DNA of 64,000 nucleotides, taken from Erinaceus europaeus (lineage: Eukaryota > Chordata > Mammalia > Eulipotyphla > Erinaceidae). The position numbers were made by a program, and so were the translations under genes. The stretch is taken from NCBI RefSeq assembly GCF_950295315.1, contig NC_080170.1, positions 98,765,971 through 98,829,970 on the forward strand, read 5' to 3'. This document shows, one piece after another, positions 19,369 through 30,315 of this stretch. How positions within the stretch are numbered: position 1 is the first letter of the stretch; each line of letters begins with the position of its first letter. The notes below the pieces were generated by a model, which did no database searches, was not told where the DNA came from, and saw only the letters and a program-made list of their open reading frames with translations.

Positions 19369-20937
19369 ACAATCTCTCTTCCAATGAAACCCCTTACGAC
19401 ATCTTGGACAAACAGTACGTGGCCTCTAGCTCCCTGACTGAAAGCGGGGTTGCTCTGACTGAAGGCGTGGTCGCTCTATCTGGAGGCGGGGTTTCCATGA
19501 CTGGAGGCGTGGTCGCAGCTTATCAGGACATTGGTTGTGCCAATGTCCTTGGCGACCACATTGAAAGCAGGCCCCATTGTAATTATGTGGGGTAACTGCA
19601 TAAACCTGTGTCATAGCGGATGCCCCATAATTGCCTGATATAAGTTCCTGTGTCGCTAAAATCCAATTATCTGGGTGTAGGTGTTTAAGATTAAGGCATT
19701 CCTGACGGAATTGTGGTATCATGCCTTCCCAGACAATAGAGCGCAGGAGTAGTGAGCGGATGTCAGGGTTATAAACCTTTCTCTCTAAGCTTGTCTTCAC
19801 CCTTGAGATGAAGCTGGCTAATGATTCATCAGTGCCTTGGAAAATAGAGTTAATGGGAACTGACGAATCTACATTGGGTGGGGTCACCCTTTCCCATGCT
19901 TGTGTTGCGCAGATGTGTACCTGTTCAAAATAACCGGTTGGAAACCTGGCTTCTGCCTGCTGAGCTCCAGAATCATAAGCAAAGCATCAGAATCTCATTC
20001 TACCAAACAAAGCATCAGAATCCCAGTCTACCTTTTTGTTACTATTTTCCTGTGACTGTCTAGAGCACTCATCGTGGAAGTATGCCTTCCACTGTAGGTA
20101 GAGGGGGTCTGGGAGTACAGCACGACCCAGATCTTTCCAATCTTGAGGCGTGCTAAGATGGTGGTAAAAACTCCTTGAAACAGACTTGGTCCATGGAGCG
20201 TGCATTCCGTCATCCCTGACTGCTTGTCTGAGTGTTTCTAGGTCTTAAACGGAGTATGGCTGCCATGGCTGAGGGTTTTGTTTAGACGGGGCCACATTTA
20301 CCAGGAAGGTGTGGATTTGATTCGATGACACTGGGGAGAGATCTACGGAAGTGGAAGGTGCTGTGGAAACTGCTGTAGTGGCCACAGGGGAAACTGAACA
20401 TGTATCTACGGGGATGGAGCTCTTGCGGTGGACTGCAAATGGTTTAAGGTCCTTAAATGCTGAAAAAATATCCTTTAACTCTCCTATCTCAGCCACAAGG
20501 TCTCTTAATGATGACGTATCAGCAGGGGGTGGGGTCAGAGAAGCAGAAGCCTCAGGGGAAGCCAAAACCGGGGCAGTAGGAGGAGGGGCTAGAGAACTGG
20601 AAGCCTCAGGGGAAACAGGGGGCGGGGCCAGAGAAGCAGAAGGAACTGAACACGTATCTGTGGGAGAAGGGGTCATGGAAGCCGCAGAAGGGACTGAGCA
20701 CATGTCTGCAGGGACAGAAGTTTGGGTGCTGACTGCAAATCGCTTAGGGCGTTTAGGTTGTAAGCACATATCTTTTAACTCTTGTATCTCAGGAGAAGCT
20801 GAACCCTGGGTGGCAGGGGGCGGGGTCGGAGGAGGAGCTTCCGAACACGTGTACATGTCTGTGGGAACGGACAGATGTTGTAGTGCGTGGGCTGTAGAGA
20901 AGAGAGAGAGAGGGTCCGGAGTGAAGAGGAAACACAA
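19369..20937 (-). pseudogene. gag: Endogenous retroviral gag, three in-frame stops
   Basis: One reading frame throughout, broken by TAA (20245-20247), TGA (19987-19989) and TAG (19426-19428). From the 5' side: a Pro/Ser/Thr-rich matrix-side region with internal repeats; a capsid N-terminal part including 'DWKDLGRAVLPDPLYLQW'; a capsid C-terminal part with the major homology region (Q-G-x2-E-x7-R in 'QGTDESLASFISRV'); a first zinc knuckle 'CFQCGRQGHWHNQC'; a short PRLQS-type repeat; the TAG stop; and a second knuckle '[14 protein letters not shown]' at 19369-19410. Near the TGA the 14-mer ATTCTGATGCTTTG occurs twice within 28 bp. The start codon and matrix N-terminus are missing, because the LTR joins directly to the middle of gag. 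Confidence 0.85.
20300..20860 (-). repeat. Internal repeats in the gag N-terminal region
   Basis: The coding strand repeats an 'ELKD...FAV...S(V/I)P(A/V)D(M/T)CSV' unit at both ends of this region, with several 'SPEAS(A/S)SL(A/T)PPP' units between. This looks like local tandem growth of a Pro-rich linker. Confidence 0.6.
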
Positions 20938-21182
20938 ATCTTTATTAGCGCTGGCACCTCAGAGTTGGGTGTTAGAGAAGCAGGTTGGGCCATGTGGAGG
21001 TAGAGAAAATGGCCGCCTCACGCAGTAACCTTTCCTGCGTCTGAACACCAGAGTGGAGCGCTGGCAAGAGAGCGAGGTGCGGAAAACAGGCACTCCGAGA
21101 ATGTCTCAACTCTCGCGGGAACTAGCAGTAGCCTGAGGGGACAACATAGCAGATGTGACTGCATTGGCACAATTTCCCAGCA
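20871..21182 (-). repeat. Provirus 5' LTR, internally deleted (about 312 bp)
   Basis: Matches the 3' LTR from 'cagatgttgtagtgcg' to 'ggtgcggaaaac' and from 'caggcactccgagaatgt' to 'cccagca'. About 175 bp is missing between, corresponding to 13763-13937 of the 3' LTR, including TATA box and enhancer repeat. About 12 bp at the U5 end, the primer binding site and the leader are also gone: the LTR runs straight into gag. Confidence 0.85.
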
Positions 21183-21188
21183 GCCCCT
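21183..21188. repeat. Provirus target-site duplication, right copy (GCCCCT)
   Basis: Identical to 13534-13539. Confidence 0.8.
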
Positions 21189-22265
21189 GGTGGCAGAAAA
21201 AATTAAAATAATAGAAACATGTGTTTTTTCAATGTTTTGTAAATTTATAGGTTTATTGACTGGTGAGAGACCAGAGCATTGCTCTAGATGTATGCAATAG
21301 CAGAGTGGAACTATGGATGTCATGCATTCAAATCTTATACCACAGAGAAACATCCCTGATCTCTTCCCTTCCACTTTTTTTTTCCAGTGTTTCAAACTTC
21401 CTTAGGGAACTTGAACTACATTTACAACATGGTTTAGAGGGAAGATACAAAAATTGATGGCTTAAACCTGGCTTAAATAGTTATGCCATCAGGGATGTCA
21501 TAACTGTGAACATGTCATAAGTGAATAAGTATAGTGAAGTGTGAATGATCCTACTGTGACCCTACTGTCATAAGTGAAGTGTGAATGACCTTACTGTGAA
21601 CATGTCCACGTTCTAGAGTACCAGGAGCACTGTGACTGTTTTTCAGCTGTGCTTGGCATGAAGAAGAAAAGAAATGAAGCCCACCTCACAATCTCTTTTT
21701 GAAAAAAAAATTGCATACAATGGAAGATGTAGTTGAAGATCAGGTTTTGCTGTTGTTGTTTTTGTTTTTTAAATTTTGCATGTGTCTAGGAGATGGCTGT
21801 CATTTTCCCTTCTCAAGAAGTCAGGGAAATCAGTAAATGCCTCCTGTGACATATTCCTATAACTGATTTCATATCTCTCGTATCACCATTGAAGGTATTT
21901 ATACAGACATATAAACACATCCCAGTTTTAGCTGCTCCTACACAGTTAATTAATCCAGAGATCACCTGACTCTGGTAGCCAAATGGGATTTTAGAATGCA
22001 TGACTCATACAGGACTGTAGCATAAAAATATTTTACTCACATTCCAGCTTTGACTGTAATCCTTTGGATCACTGATGAGTCTTGGATATATGTCTCATAA
22101 AATTTGATTACAGAAATGGACAGTGTAAGTTGGGTTCAGGTAATAAAATTTTAAGATTCATTTTGAAGTTTTAAGTATTTTTGAAACAGTGAACTGAAAG
22201 AGAATCTTCTTAGTTCAAAAAAATGGAAAGTGTTAGAAAGAGAAAATGATGCATAAAAATTTCTT
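21189..22265. other. Unique DNA with a small direct repeat
   Basis: No gene or named element seen. At 21500-21605 the phrase 'cataagtga...gaagtgtgaatgaccttactgtga' occurs twice with small changes. Confidence 0.5.
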
Positions 22266-22267
22266 CT

Positions 22268-22600
22268 TTTAGACCCCACCAATGTGTCCTGGAGCTCAGC
22301 TTCCCCAGAGACACACCTTACTAGGGAAAGAGAGAGGCAGACTGGGAGTATGGACCGACCAGTCAACGCCCATGTTCAGCGGGGAAGCAATTACAGAAGC
22401 CAGACCCTCTACCTTCTGCAACCCTCAACGACCCTGGGTCCATGCTCCCAGAGGGCTAGAGAATGGGAAGGCTATCATGGGAGAGGGTGGGTTATGGGGA
22501 TTGGGTGGTGGGAATTGTGTGGAGTTGTACCCCTCCTACCTTATGCTTTTGTTCACTAATCCTTTCTTAAATTAAAAATTTAAATAAAAAAAAATTTCTT
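22268..22600 (+). repeat. L1-type 3' end
   Basis: Last 330 bp of the family: 'caccaatgtgtcctggagct', 'gactgggagtatggaccgac', 'gggtggtgggaattgtgtgg' and 'agttgtacccctcctacc', then an A-rich tail. It sits in unique DNA and is 5'-truncated. Confidence 0.75.
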
Positions 22601-22984
22601 CTTTTTTGACTTTCAGGTGTGACCATTGCACAATAGGGAACACACTAGACACCCCCCCCACCACCATCAAACAACAAATATCTTTCTACAACTATCAAAC
22701 TTAACAAAACTCACCAGTTCCAGCTGAGACATCTGCAGAAGTACCTTGGCTTCAGATTTGTAAGATCAAATTTTGATACTGATTGTAAGTTGTTAAACAG
22801 CTCTAAAAATTAATCTACATTTATATGCTGTCTAAGTTATATACAAACTTAGGCCAAATAGATAAAAATTATTTGGCCCTGTCAGTATCTAAGATACTGT
22901 GATTTGCAGATTCCCATAAAGGGCACAAAGCAAAGTGAGGTCACGTATATTATGTTAAATTCTAACCACTGATTCTCAAAGAAA

Positions 22985-23275
22985 AGCAAGATCCCTTCTG
23001 TAATTGCTTCCCCACTGAACATGGGTGTTGACTGGTCGATCCATACTCCCAGTCTGCCTCTCTCTTTCCCTAGTAAGGTGGGTCTCTGGTCCACCTTCTG
23101 CAACCCACAATGACCCTGGGTCCATGCTCCCAGAGGGATTGAGAATGGGAAAGCTAGTGGGGAGGGGATGGGATATAGAGATTGGGTGGTGGGAATTGTG
23201 TGGAGTTGTACCCCCCATGCTATGATTTTGTTAATGCCACCTTTCTTAAAATAATAATAATAATAATAATAAGTC
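22985..23275 (+). repeat. L1-type 3' end with inverted 5' part
   Basis: 22985-23090 is the family on the minus strand ('ttctgtaattgcttcccca' to 'aggtgggtctctgg'). 23090-23275 is the family on the plus strand, ending in an (AAT)n tail. A 5' inversion like this is the mark of twin-primed L1 integration. Confidence 0.7.
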
Positions 23276-23379
23276 ATACTTGGAAAAAAAAGAAAAGCAA
23301 GCTCCCAACTAACTTGGATATAATAATAATTAACTACAGTTATTTAAAATTATTTCTAAAATTTGAGGAGCCCTTCCCA

Positions 23380-23660
23380 TTCTCTTTAAAGTCTGTATTT
23401 CTCCTAGTCCTGGAACCTCTAGGACTTTGCTCATATTTCTTGATGTTTCTTCTCTCTGATCCTTTACTGTTATACTGCCTCTACTGACCTCAGTTAAACC
23501 AAAGCTACCAGTGCTGCCAACCCACATTATGCTGCTACTGACTTGTCTCTGGAGTTGTCAAGCCTGAGACAACCTACCAACTCCTCTAATTTGATGAGAT
23601 CTTTCCTAACACATGAGACTACCTAATTCCATTCAGATGGTACACTAACAGTTAGAGGCA
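23380..23660 (+). repeat. Old L1-type 3' region fragment (tentative)
   Basis: 'ctcctagtcctggaacctct' and later text parallel 41395-41640 of the best copy, but divergence is high. Confidence 0.4.
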
Positions 23661-24054
23661 CTAGAGACAGGTAGAGTGATTCATTCTTCTGATGACAAGT
23701 CCATAATCATCAGAGATTAATCTATAATTATATATCTGATGGTTTGTTACTATAATTTATATGGATCCAGTCCAAATATCTTTAGCCTCGTTCAAAGGTC
23801 TTTCACCTAGTACATAGCAGACATGTAATACAATTTCTCTGTAATGGTTCTCCAATTTCATTTAAAAAAATAACTGCACAGATGTCAACCGTCTCATTCC
23901 TTATTCAGTTCCTTCATATATAATGTCTCTAGGATTTGATAACTGCCTACCTTACACACAAAAATGTTATGTGTGTACACATTGTATGAATTATCAAAAA
24001 GATGGTACTCAGTAGATCTAACAACTATATTGTTAGATTTCACCATAAGGCCTT

Positions 24055-24990
24055 TATTTTTTTTATTTTTAGTGATTTAATAATGACTGACAAGATTGTG
24101 GGATATGAGAGGTACAATTTCATACAATTTCTACCAATAAAGTTCCATATCCCCCCTCCATTGGAAGTTTCCCTATTCTTGACCTCTATAGGAGTATGGA
24201 ACAAAGAACTTTATGAAGAGCAGAAGGTGGAAGATTTGGCTTCTGTGGTTATGTAATTGCTTCTCTACTGGACAAGGGCATTGATAGGTCAACCCATACC
24301 CCTAGACTGCTTCTATTTTTCCCTAGTGGGGCAGGGCTCTGAGGAGATGCGGTTCCAAGACCTCAATGGTGAGGTCATCTGCCCAGGGAAGTCAGGTTGA
24401 CATCATGTAGCATTTGCAACTTGGTGGCTAAAAACAATTAAGATATAAAGCAGAATAAATTATTTAATGATCAGAAACCTAAAGGTAAGAGTATAGCAAA
24501 TGAAATTTGGGATCCCCATGTTGGAAGGATCTAGGAAATCTATTTTAGGTATATTCCAAGGAGCCTGTGACTTTATTAATTTTTGCCTGAGCCCAACAGC
24601 TAACTTGCAGGTGGGTTAAAGTATTGTCTGGGAAGACTGTGTCAGAGTTGAGGACAGGACTAGAAAGTTGGATCAGGGCAGAGTGAAGTTTTCAAATATG
24701 AAAAAACTATATAAATACCGTAAACTGTAAGCCCCAACGATCTGACCTAGGGCCCATGTCTTTTCATATTTATCATAGGAGCCGGTGGAAACCTCTGTAT
24801 CCCTGAGTCTGAGCTCGAATTCCATGGTCATAGCTAGGAACATACTAGGCTACACTCATTTCAGGACCGGTCTTCCTCGAGTGGCAGAGTATGTTGACCC
24901 AGCTTCCCTTCAGAGAGTGGGAAGTCCTTACCACTGATGTTTATGATGTTGCCCCTGACGGAGATGACCAGCAATGGTGAAAAGAGAGAT
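24055..24990 (-). repeat. L1-type 3' region, reverse, older subfamily
   Basis: Starts at a T-rich tail and 'agattgtgggatatgagagg', runs through 'attgcttctctactggaca' and 'gactagaaagttggatcagg' to 'cagcttcccttcagagagtg'. Confidence 0.65.
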
Positions 24991-24999
24991 CTGGTAGTC

Positions 25000-25705
25000 A
25001 TAGCCTCCTAGAAAAATGCCTAACATGAACTTTCTAGCTTATTTCCACCCTAAGATTCCTTTTCTCATCTGCTATATTCCTACTTTTTAGTTCCTGTTCA
25101 TTAACAATTTTGTTCTGCTTTATAATTTGCCACCTTTCAGCCAACAAGTTTCAGACACTATCATGATACTATCCTGACTTCTCTGGGCAGATGACCTCAC
25201 CTGTGTGTTCTGGAACCTCACCTCCCCAGAGCCCCCTACCCCAGTAACGAAAGAGAGAAACAAGCTGGGAGTATGGATTAATCTCTGCCAATACCCCTGT
25301 CTAGCAGAGAAGCAATTACAGAAACCAGAACTTCCACCTTCTGCACCGCAAAAAGAATTTTGGTCCATACTCCTAGTGGTGGAGAAATGATAGGGGGAGA
25401 TGACCAGAGGACAACTCCATCAGGAACCGGAGAGAGAGGAGGAAAGAGGGAGCGACACTTGAATGTAATAATAAGTGTATGTGTGACTTGGAAAGGATGA
25501 GAAGATGAAACTTTTTTAAAAAATGGGCAAATGTAGACAGATAGTTGTAAAAATAATAGTTAACTCATATCTGCAATCTTGGGAGAACCACTTTAGCTTA
25601 CAATGGAGGGACTAGAGATGGAGATCTCTTATGGTGGGAATGGTGCAGAGTTGTACCCCTGTTGTCTTGTAATTTTGTAAGTCAATATTAAATCACTAAT
25701 AAAAA
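25000..25705 (+). repeat. L1-type 3' region, older subfamily
   Basis: 'ctagcttatttccaccctaa', 'gcagatgacctcacctgtgt', 'tgggagtatggattaatctc' and 'gcagagttgtacccctgttg', then 'aaatcactaataaaaataat'. It lies head-to-head with the reverse copy to its left. Confidence 0.6.
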
Positions 25706-25709
25706 TAAT

Positions 25710-26780
25710 CCCCAATCTCTATAAGGGATCCAATATAGGCCATAAGGTAATATTTAAAATGGCAAACAGATCCTCACAAACCGCAAATCTGGATTCAAAT
25801 ATCACCTCTTTTGAAGACTGGAAAATTACACAGGTGACTTAACACTTAACTTAGCATTTCATATGGTATCAAAGAGTCTACATGACTTTCAGAACAATGT
25901 CCTGTCCATATGCAAGTACCCTGGCATTTTCCTTTGCTGAATGTATTCTGACATTTATTTCCCTGAAGTATACACTCTTGAAAATACTTTTTGACTTTCT
26001 TAATTCCTCTTTGATGTAATTTCTTCCTTTGTAAACAAATATTCTGTTGGCGTTCTGGTTGGAGTTGCATACTCAACACTGTCCCATTGCAGTGTCCTGT
26101 GTGTGCCCAGCTCTAGACTCTTACACTGACGATGGTGTTTGAAATGACTTACTCAATTCTGGATTGCAACAGAACCTTAGATCTCAGCATTTCATCACCT
26201 TGGCTTATGTATCCTGTTCTATATATTCTAATATTCAACTTATTTTATATGTACTTATATTTCTGTTACCCATCATTGGTATGTAATCTTTCTCTATTTC
26301 TTATTCTTTGAGGAAGCTCTCAAGTAGTCGGATCTTATACTCATTTAATTTCCACAAAATTTTTAACAAAAATTCTCTCAACAATTACTTAGTCTTACAT
26401 CAAAGAAAGCAAACCTGGATCACATAGATTCCTGGTCATTGACGTAATTTAAATTGGCAACATAAAATCTATTGATAATTGATATTAGTATTCTTTTTTA
26501 TTTTTTAGCATATGCAGACTAAATGGAAACCCAAGGTCACCAATTGGTTTTAAATTATCCCTTACAGCATATGAAATATGCAAATAGCTCCTACCAATAT
26601 TTCCTTTATTTCATTTTTGCTTATGTTTATATCTCTTCTTCAATATTTTAACTGTATGCGTACTGAAAAGTAATAGAAACAGAAATATCAATACACTCTG
26701 GAGATTTATCAGGACACTAGGAATGGGACTATATTTGTATAATTTGTATAATTTATATAATGGACCTATAATAGTATACA
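25710..26780. other. AT-rich unique DNA, nothing recognised
   Basis: About 1.1 kb with no repeat or gene that I can name. Confidence 0.5.
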
Positions 26781-26789
26781 TGTGCCTTT

Positions 26790-27240
26790 CCACCTATGAC
26801 CCAACAATTCCTCTCCTGGAGATTGACCTAAAGGAAACAAAAACACCTCTCAGAAGAGATCTATGTATAGTTATGTCCATATCACCATAATTTGTCATAG
26901 TCAGAACCTGGAAGCAGGAAAGATGCCCAGCATCAAATAAGTTGGTAAAACAATTATGTTATATATACACGATAGAATACTACTTTGCTGCTAAAAATAA
27001 TGAAGTCACCTTTGCGTCTTATTGGATGAAACTTGAGGACATCATGTTGGGCCAGATAAGTCAAAAAGAGAAGGACGAATACCAAATAATCTCACTTATT
27101 AGCAGATCTAATAAATAAGGACATGGAGAGAGAACACAAAGTGAAATATGAACTGAATCTAGTGTATTACACCAAAGCGAGAGGAAGGTTGGGAGAGAAA
27201 ATTTAAGGGACTTGGTTCATAATGAAATTGTATACATGTG
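26790..27240 (+). repeat. LINE-1 ORF2 3' fragment
   Basis: 'tatgacccaacaattcctct', 'gaacctggaagcaggaaaga', 'ctgctaaaaataatgaagtc' and 'ttggatgaaacttgagga', then 'aataatctcacttattagca', the usual closing blocks of L1 ORF2, with the frame lost. Confidence 0.8.
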
Positions 27241-28310
27241 CCATTCCACCAGCTAGGGCCCTAATCGGAGAGTCCTGAGATTCCCAAACAGACTTGATGG
27301 GCATAGAACTTGAATAAATCCCTCTCTCCATTGTTACCGGTCATTTCTATCAGGAACAGCTAAATATACCCCTTTGTGGGCCCCCATAGGACCTTGAACT
27401 CAACTTGGATCAACAATGGTAGAGAATGTTCTATCCTCCGAAGGGAGGATGGATGCCACACTCTATGCTACACCTGAGGGAGATGGGTTGATAATGGGGC
27501 AGCATGGAATGTTCCTATTCATGACCACAGAATATGAGCTCAGATCTAGAGGGATGTAGAGGTAACACAGGCTCCTAAGCTAATTATGGGACCCAGATCA
27601 CATCAAACTGATGGGGCTTACAGTAATATTTATACCCCTTTCCCATGTTAGGGAGCTAGTCTCTTCCCTGATCCAGCTTTCTGGTCCTTTTCCCAACCAT
27701 TACATCATCTCAGCAGACAATAATTAAGATTCATCTGCATATTAGATTAGGCTCAGGCAAAAAAAAAAAAAAGAAAGATACAAAACACTAGTATAGCTAC
27801 AAGCCCTTTGAAATATAACTAAAATATGCCTGCTAGCTATGTACAAAATGGAGGATTCCCCCCCCCCCAACACTTCACCTGCACTATTCCAGCCCTTAGG
27901 TCCATGATTGTCCAATTAACTTTGTATATTAACTCTCTTTTCAGCCACCATGTTCCAGATGCTAGCAGATGCTATACAACCAGACTTCCCTGGACAGACA
28001 ACCCCACAAATGTGTCTTGGAGCTCTGCTTCCCCAGATCCCTTCCACACTAGGAAAAGAGAGAGACAGGATGGGAGTATGGATCGACCTGTCAACACCCA
28101 TGTTCAGCATGGAAGCAATTACTGAAGCCAGACCTTCAACCTTCTGCATTCCACAATGACCTTGGGTCCATACTCCCAGAGGGTTAAAGAATAGGAAAGC
28201 TATCAGGGGAGGGGTTGGTATACGGAGGTCTAGTGGTGGGAATTGTATAAAGCTATATCCCTCTTATCCTATGGTTTTGTCAATGTTTCCTTTTTACAAA
28301 TAATTTTTTT
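27241..28310 (+). repeat. L1-type 3' region
   Basis: From 'ccattccaccagctagggcc' to 'tatggttttgtcaatgtttcc' and an A/T-rich tail. It is 5'-truncated relative to 41350-42995 and follows an L1 ORF2 piece directly. Confidence 0.75.
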
Positions 28311-28629
28311 TTAAAGTATGTCATGAGGGAACAGACTCATCATAAGAGCTCACAGCTTACCTTGCTCAAGGATCAAAGTTCAAGATTCTGGCTACCACAT
28401 GAGAGCACCATTCAAAAAGCGAGGCTTCAGAAACAGTGGGGAAGTGCTGTGGTTGTCTGTCTGTCTATCTGTCTTTAGCCCTTTATCTAAAAAAGAAATA
28501 GAGTTTGTTGGTAGTAATGAAATCATGGAGGTGAAAAGCCCTAAGAGAGAGAGAGAAAAAAAAAAACACCCTGAAAACTATAGAACACTGTCATTAAATT
28601 AGACATACTTTACTAAACACACTTTGTGT

Positions 28630-29498
28630 TTCCTCACCTACTTCCTATTACACTTCCTTCACTCACTCACTCACTCACTCACTCACTCCAAAGCTAACCT
28701 TATCAAAGCAAGGACTGCAAAAGCTGAATGAGGGGAAGAGACTGGCATACTGTAATAATGACTCTTTAGTCACTATCAGGCCATTCCATCAGCTGGGGCC
28801 CTAATCAGAGAGTCCTGAGATTCCCAAACAGACTTGATGGGCCTAGAACTCAAATAAATTCCTCTCTCCATTGTTACTGGTCATTTCTATCAGGAACAAC
28901 AAAATAGACCCCTTTGTGGGCCCCCACAAGACCTTGCCCTCAACTTGGACCAACAATGGTAGAGAATGTTCCATCCTCCAAAGGGAGGCTGGACAATATA
29001 CTCTATGCTACACCTGAGGGAGATGGGTTGATAATGGGGCAGCATGGAATGTTCCTACTCATTACCACAGAATGTGAGCTCAGATCTAGAGGGATGCAGA
29101 GGTCACATGGGCTCCTAAGCTAATTATGGGACCCAGATTACATCAAATTTATGGGGTTTACAGTAATATTTATGCCCCTTTCCCATATTAGGGAGCTACT
29201 CTCTTCCTTGATTCAACTTTCTGGTACTTTTCCCAGCCATGACATCATCTCCCCAGAAAATAACTTGGATCTACCAGCATATCAGACTCCAGGCTCAGGG
29301 AAAACAAACAAAAAAAAAAACACTAGTATAGCTACAGGCCCTTTGAAATATAACTAAAATATGCCTACTAGCTATCTACAAAATGGAGGACCCCCAACAC
29401 TTCATCTGCACTATTCCAGCATTTAGGTCCATGATTGTTCAACAATTTGTTTGGCTTTGTATGTTAACTCTCTTTTCAGCCACCAGGTTCCAGATGCT
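28630..29498 (+). repeat. L1-type 3' region with expanded (CACT)n
   Basis: Same text as 41810-42660. The short (cact) run of that copy is grown here to about seven units (28660-28688). It stops at 'ccaccaggttccagatgcta' and switches to a different L1 segment at 29499. Confidence 0.75.
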
Positions 29499-30315
29499 AA
29501 GTAAGAAAGATAAAAAGATGAGTATGGGATGATCCCACTCATAAACAGAAGTTGAGAATGAATAACAGAAAGGGAAACTCAAAGCAGGATCTGAGTAAAT
29601 TTATAGTAGGGCACCAAAGTAAAAACCCTGGGTGGAGGGTGAGGGTGGATGTTCAGCTTCATGGGGCTGGGGGGGGGGATGGGATACAGTCTTTTGGTGG
29701 TGGGGATTGGTGTTTATGTACACTCCTATTAATTTGTAGCCATACATATCACTATTTAAGTAATATGAGGAGAAAAAATGACTGAATGTCTCAAACTTTT
29801 TAAAGCATAGACTGCATCTTTTAAAAAAAATTTTAATAGTTTTTTTTAGTATTTACTTATTTATTCCCTTTTGTTGCCCTTATTGTTCTATTGCTGTAGT
29901 TTATTGATGTTGTTGTTGGATAAGACAAAAAGAAATGGAGACAGGAGGGGAAGACAGAGAGGGGAGAGAAAGATAGACACCTGCAGACCTGCTTCACCAC
30001 ATGTGAAGCGACTCCCCTGCAGGTGGGGAGCCGGGGGCTTGAACTGGGATCCTTACTCCCTTCCTTGCGCTTCAAGCCACGTGCACTTAACCCACTGTGC
30101 TACCGCCTGACTCCCCAGACTGAGTCTTTTTAATACATAGGCTGAGTCTTTGATATGTTGACTGTCTTAAAAGCTTAGTCCAGGGAGAACAGAAACAACC
30201 AGTGGCACAGCTATATGCCAAAGAACATAAAATATAGTGATGGTGTGTATGATACAGTAAATCCTAACAAAGGGATTTTCCAAAGTTAACCCAACTGCCA
30301 AACAGTGTGATTATA
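29499..30315 (+). repeat. L1 ORF2 end and following region, split by a SINE
   Basis: 29499-29830 and 30118-30315 together match 40850-41345: 'gatcccactcataaacagaa', 'aaagcaggatctgagtaaat', 'gggtggatgttcagcttcat', then 'aagcttagtccagggagaac'. The gap is the family A SINE. Confidence 0.75.
29835..30117 (-). repeat. Family A SINE nested in L1
   Basis: Reverse family A copy with 'acctgcagacctgcttcacc' and 'cttgaactgggatccttac'. Target duplication: agactgcatctttt (about 29809-29822) and agactgagtctttt (about 30117-30130). Confidence 0.85.

Larger units (their letters stand above)
13540..21182 (-). mobile_element. Class II endogenous retrovirus (betaretrovirus-like provirus)
   Basis: A 7.6-kb provirus on the minus strand: 5' LTR at right (20871-21182), gag, protease, pol, a 2.3-kb 3' region and 3' LTR at left (13540-14031). 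The exact 6-bp duplication GCCCCT flanks it. The class is inferred from the two CX2CX4HX4C knuckles in gag, the LPQG...SPTICQ and Y-x-DD reverse transcriptase motifs, the WVPARHVR integrase tail and the 6-bp duplication. Aligned by eye, the shared LTR parts differ at about 17 of about 308 bases, many of them CpG-type changes, so the insertion is probably of the order of ten million years old. It cannot move: the 5' LTR lacks its core promoter, the primer binding site is gone, gag has stops and integrase lacks a catalytic Asp. Confidence 0.9.

Noticed and set aside
20351..21028. 225-codon plus-strand frame
   Set aside because: Gly/Glu-rich complement of the repeat-rich gag region; it runs on into the LTR and has no recognisable domain.
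22282..22575. Recurring frames with 'MSWSSASPE' or 'MCPGAQLPQ' type starts (also near 23182, 33424, 42544)
   Set aside because: The same frames appear wherever the L1-type 3' region is inserted, on either strand, with different stops; repeat translation, not genes.
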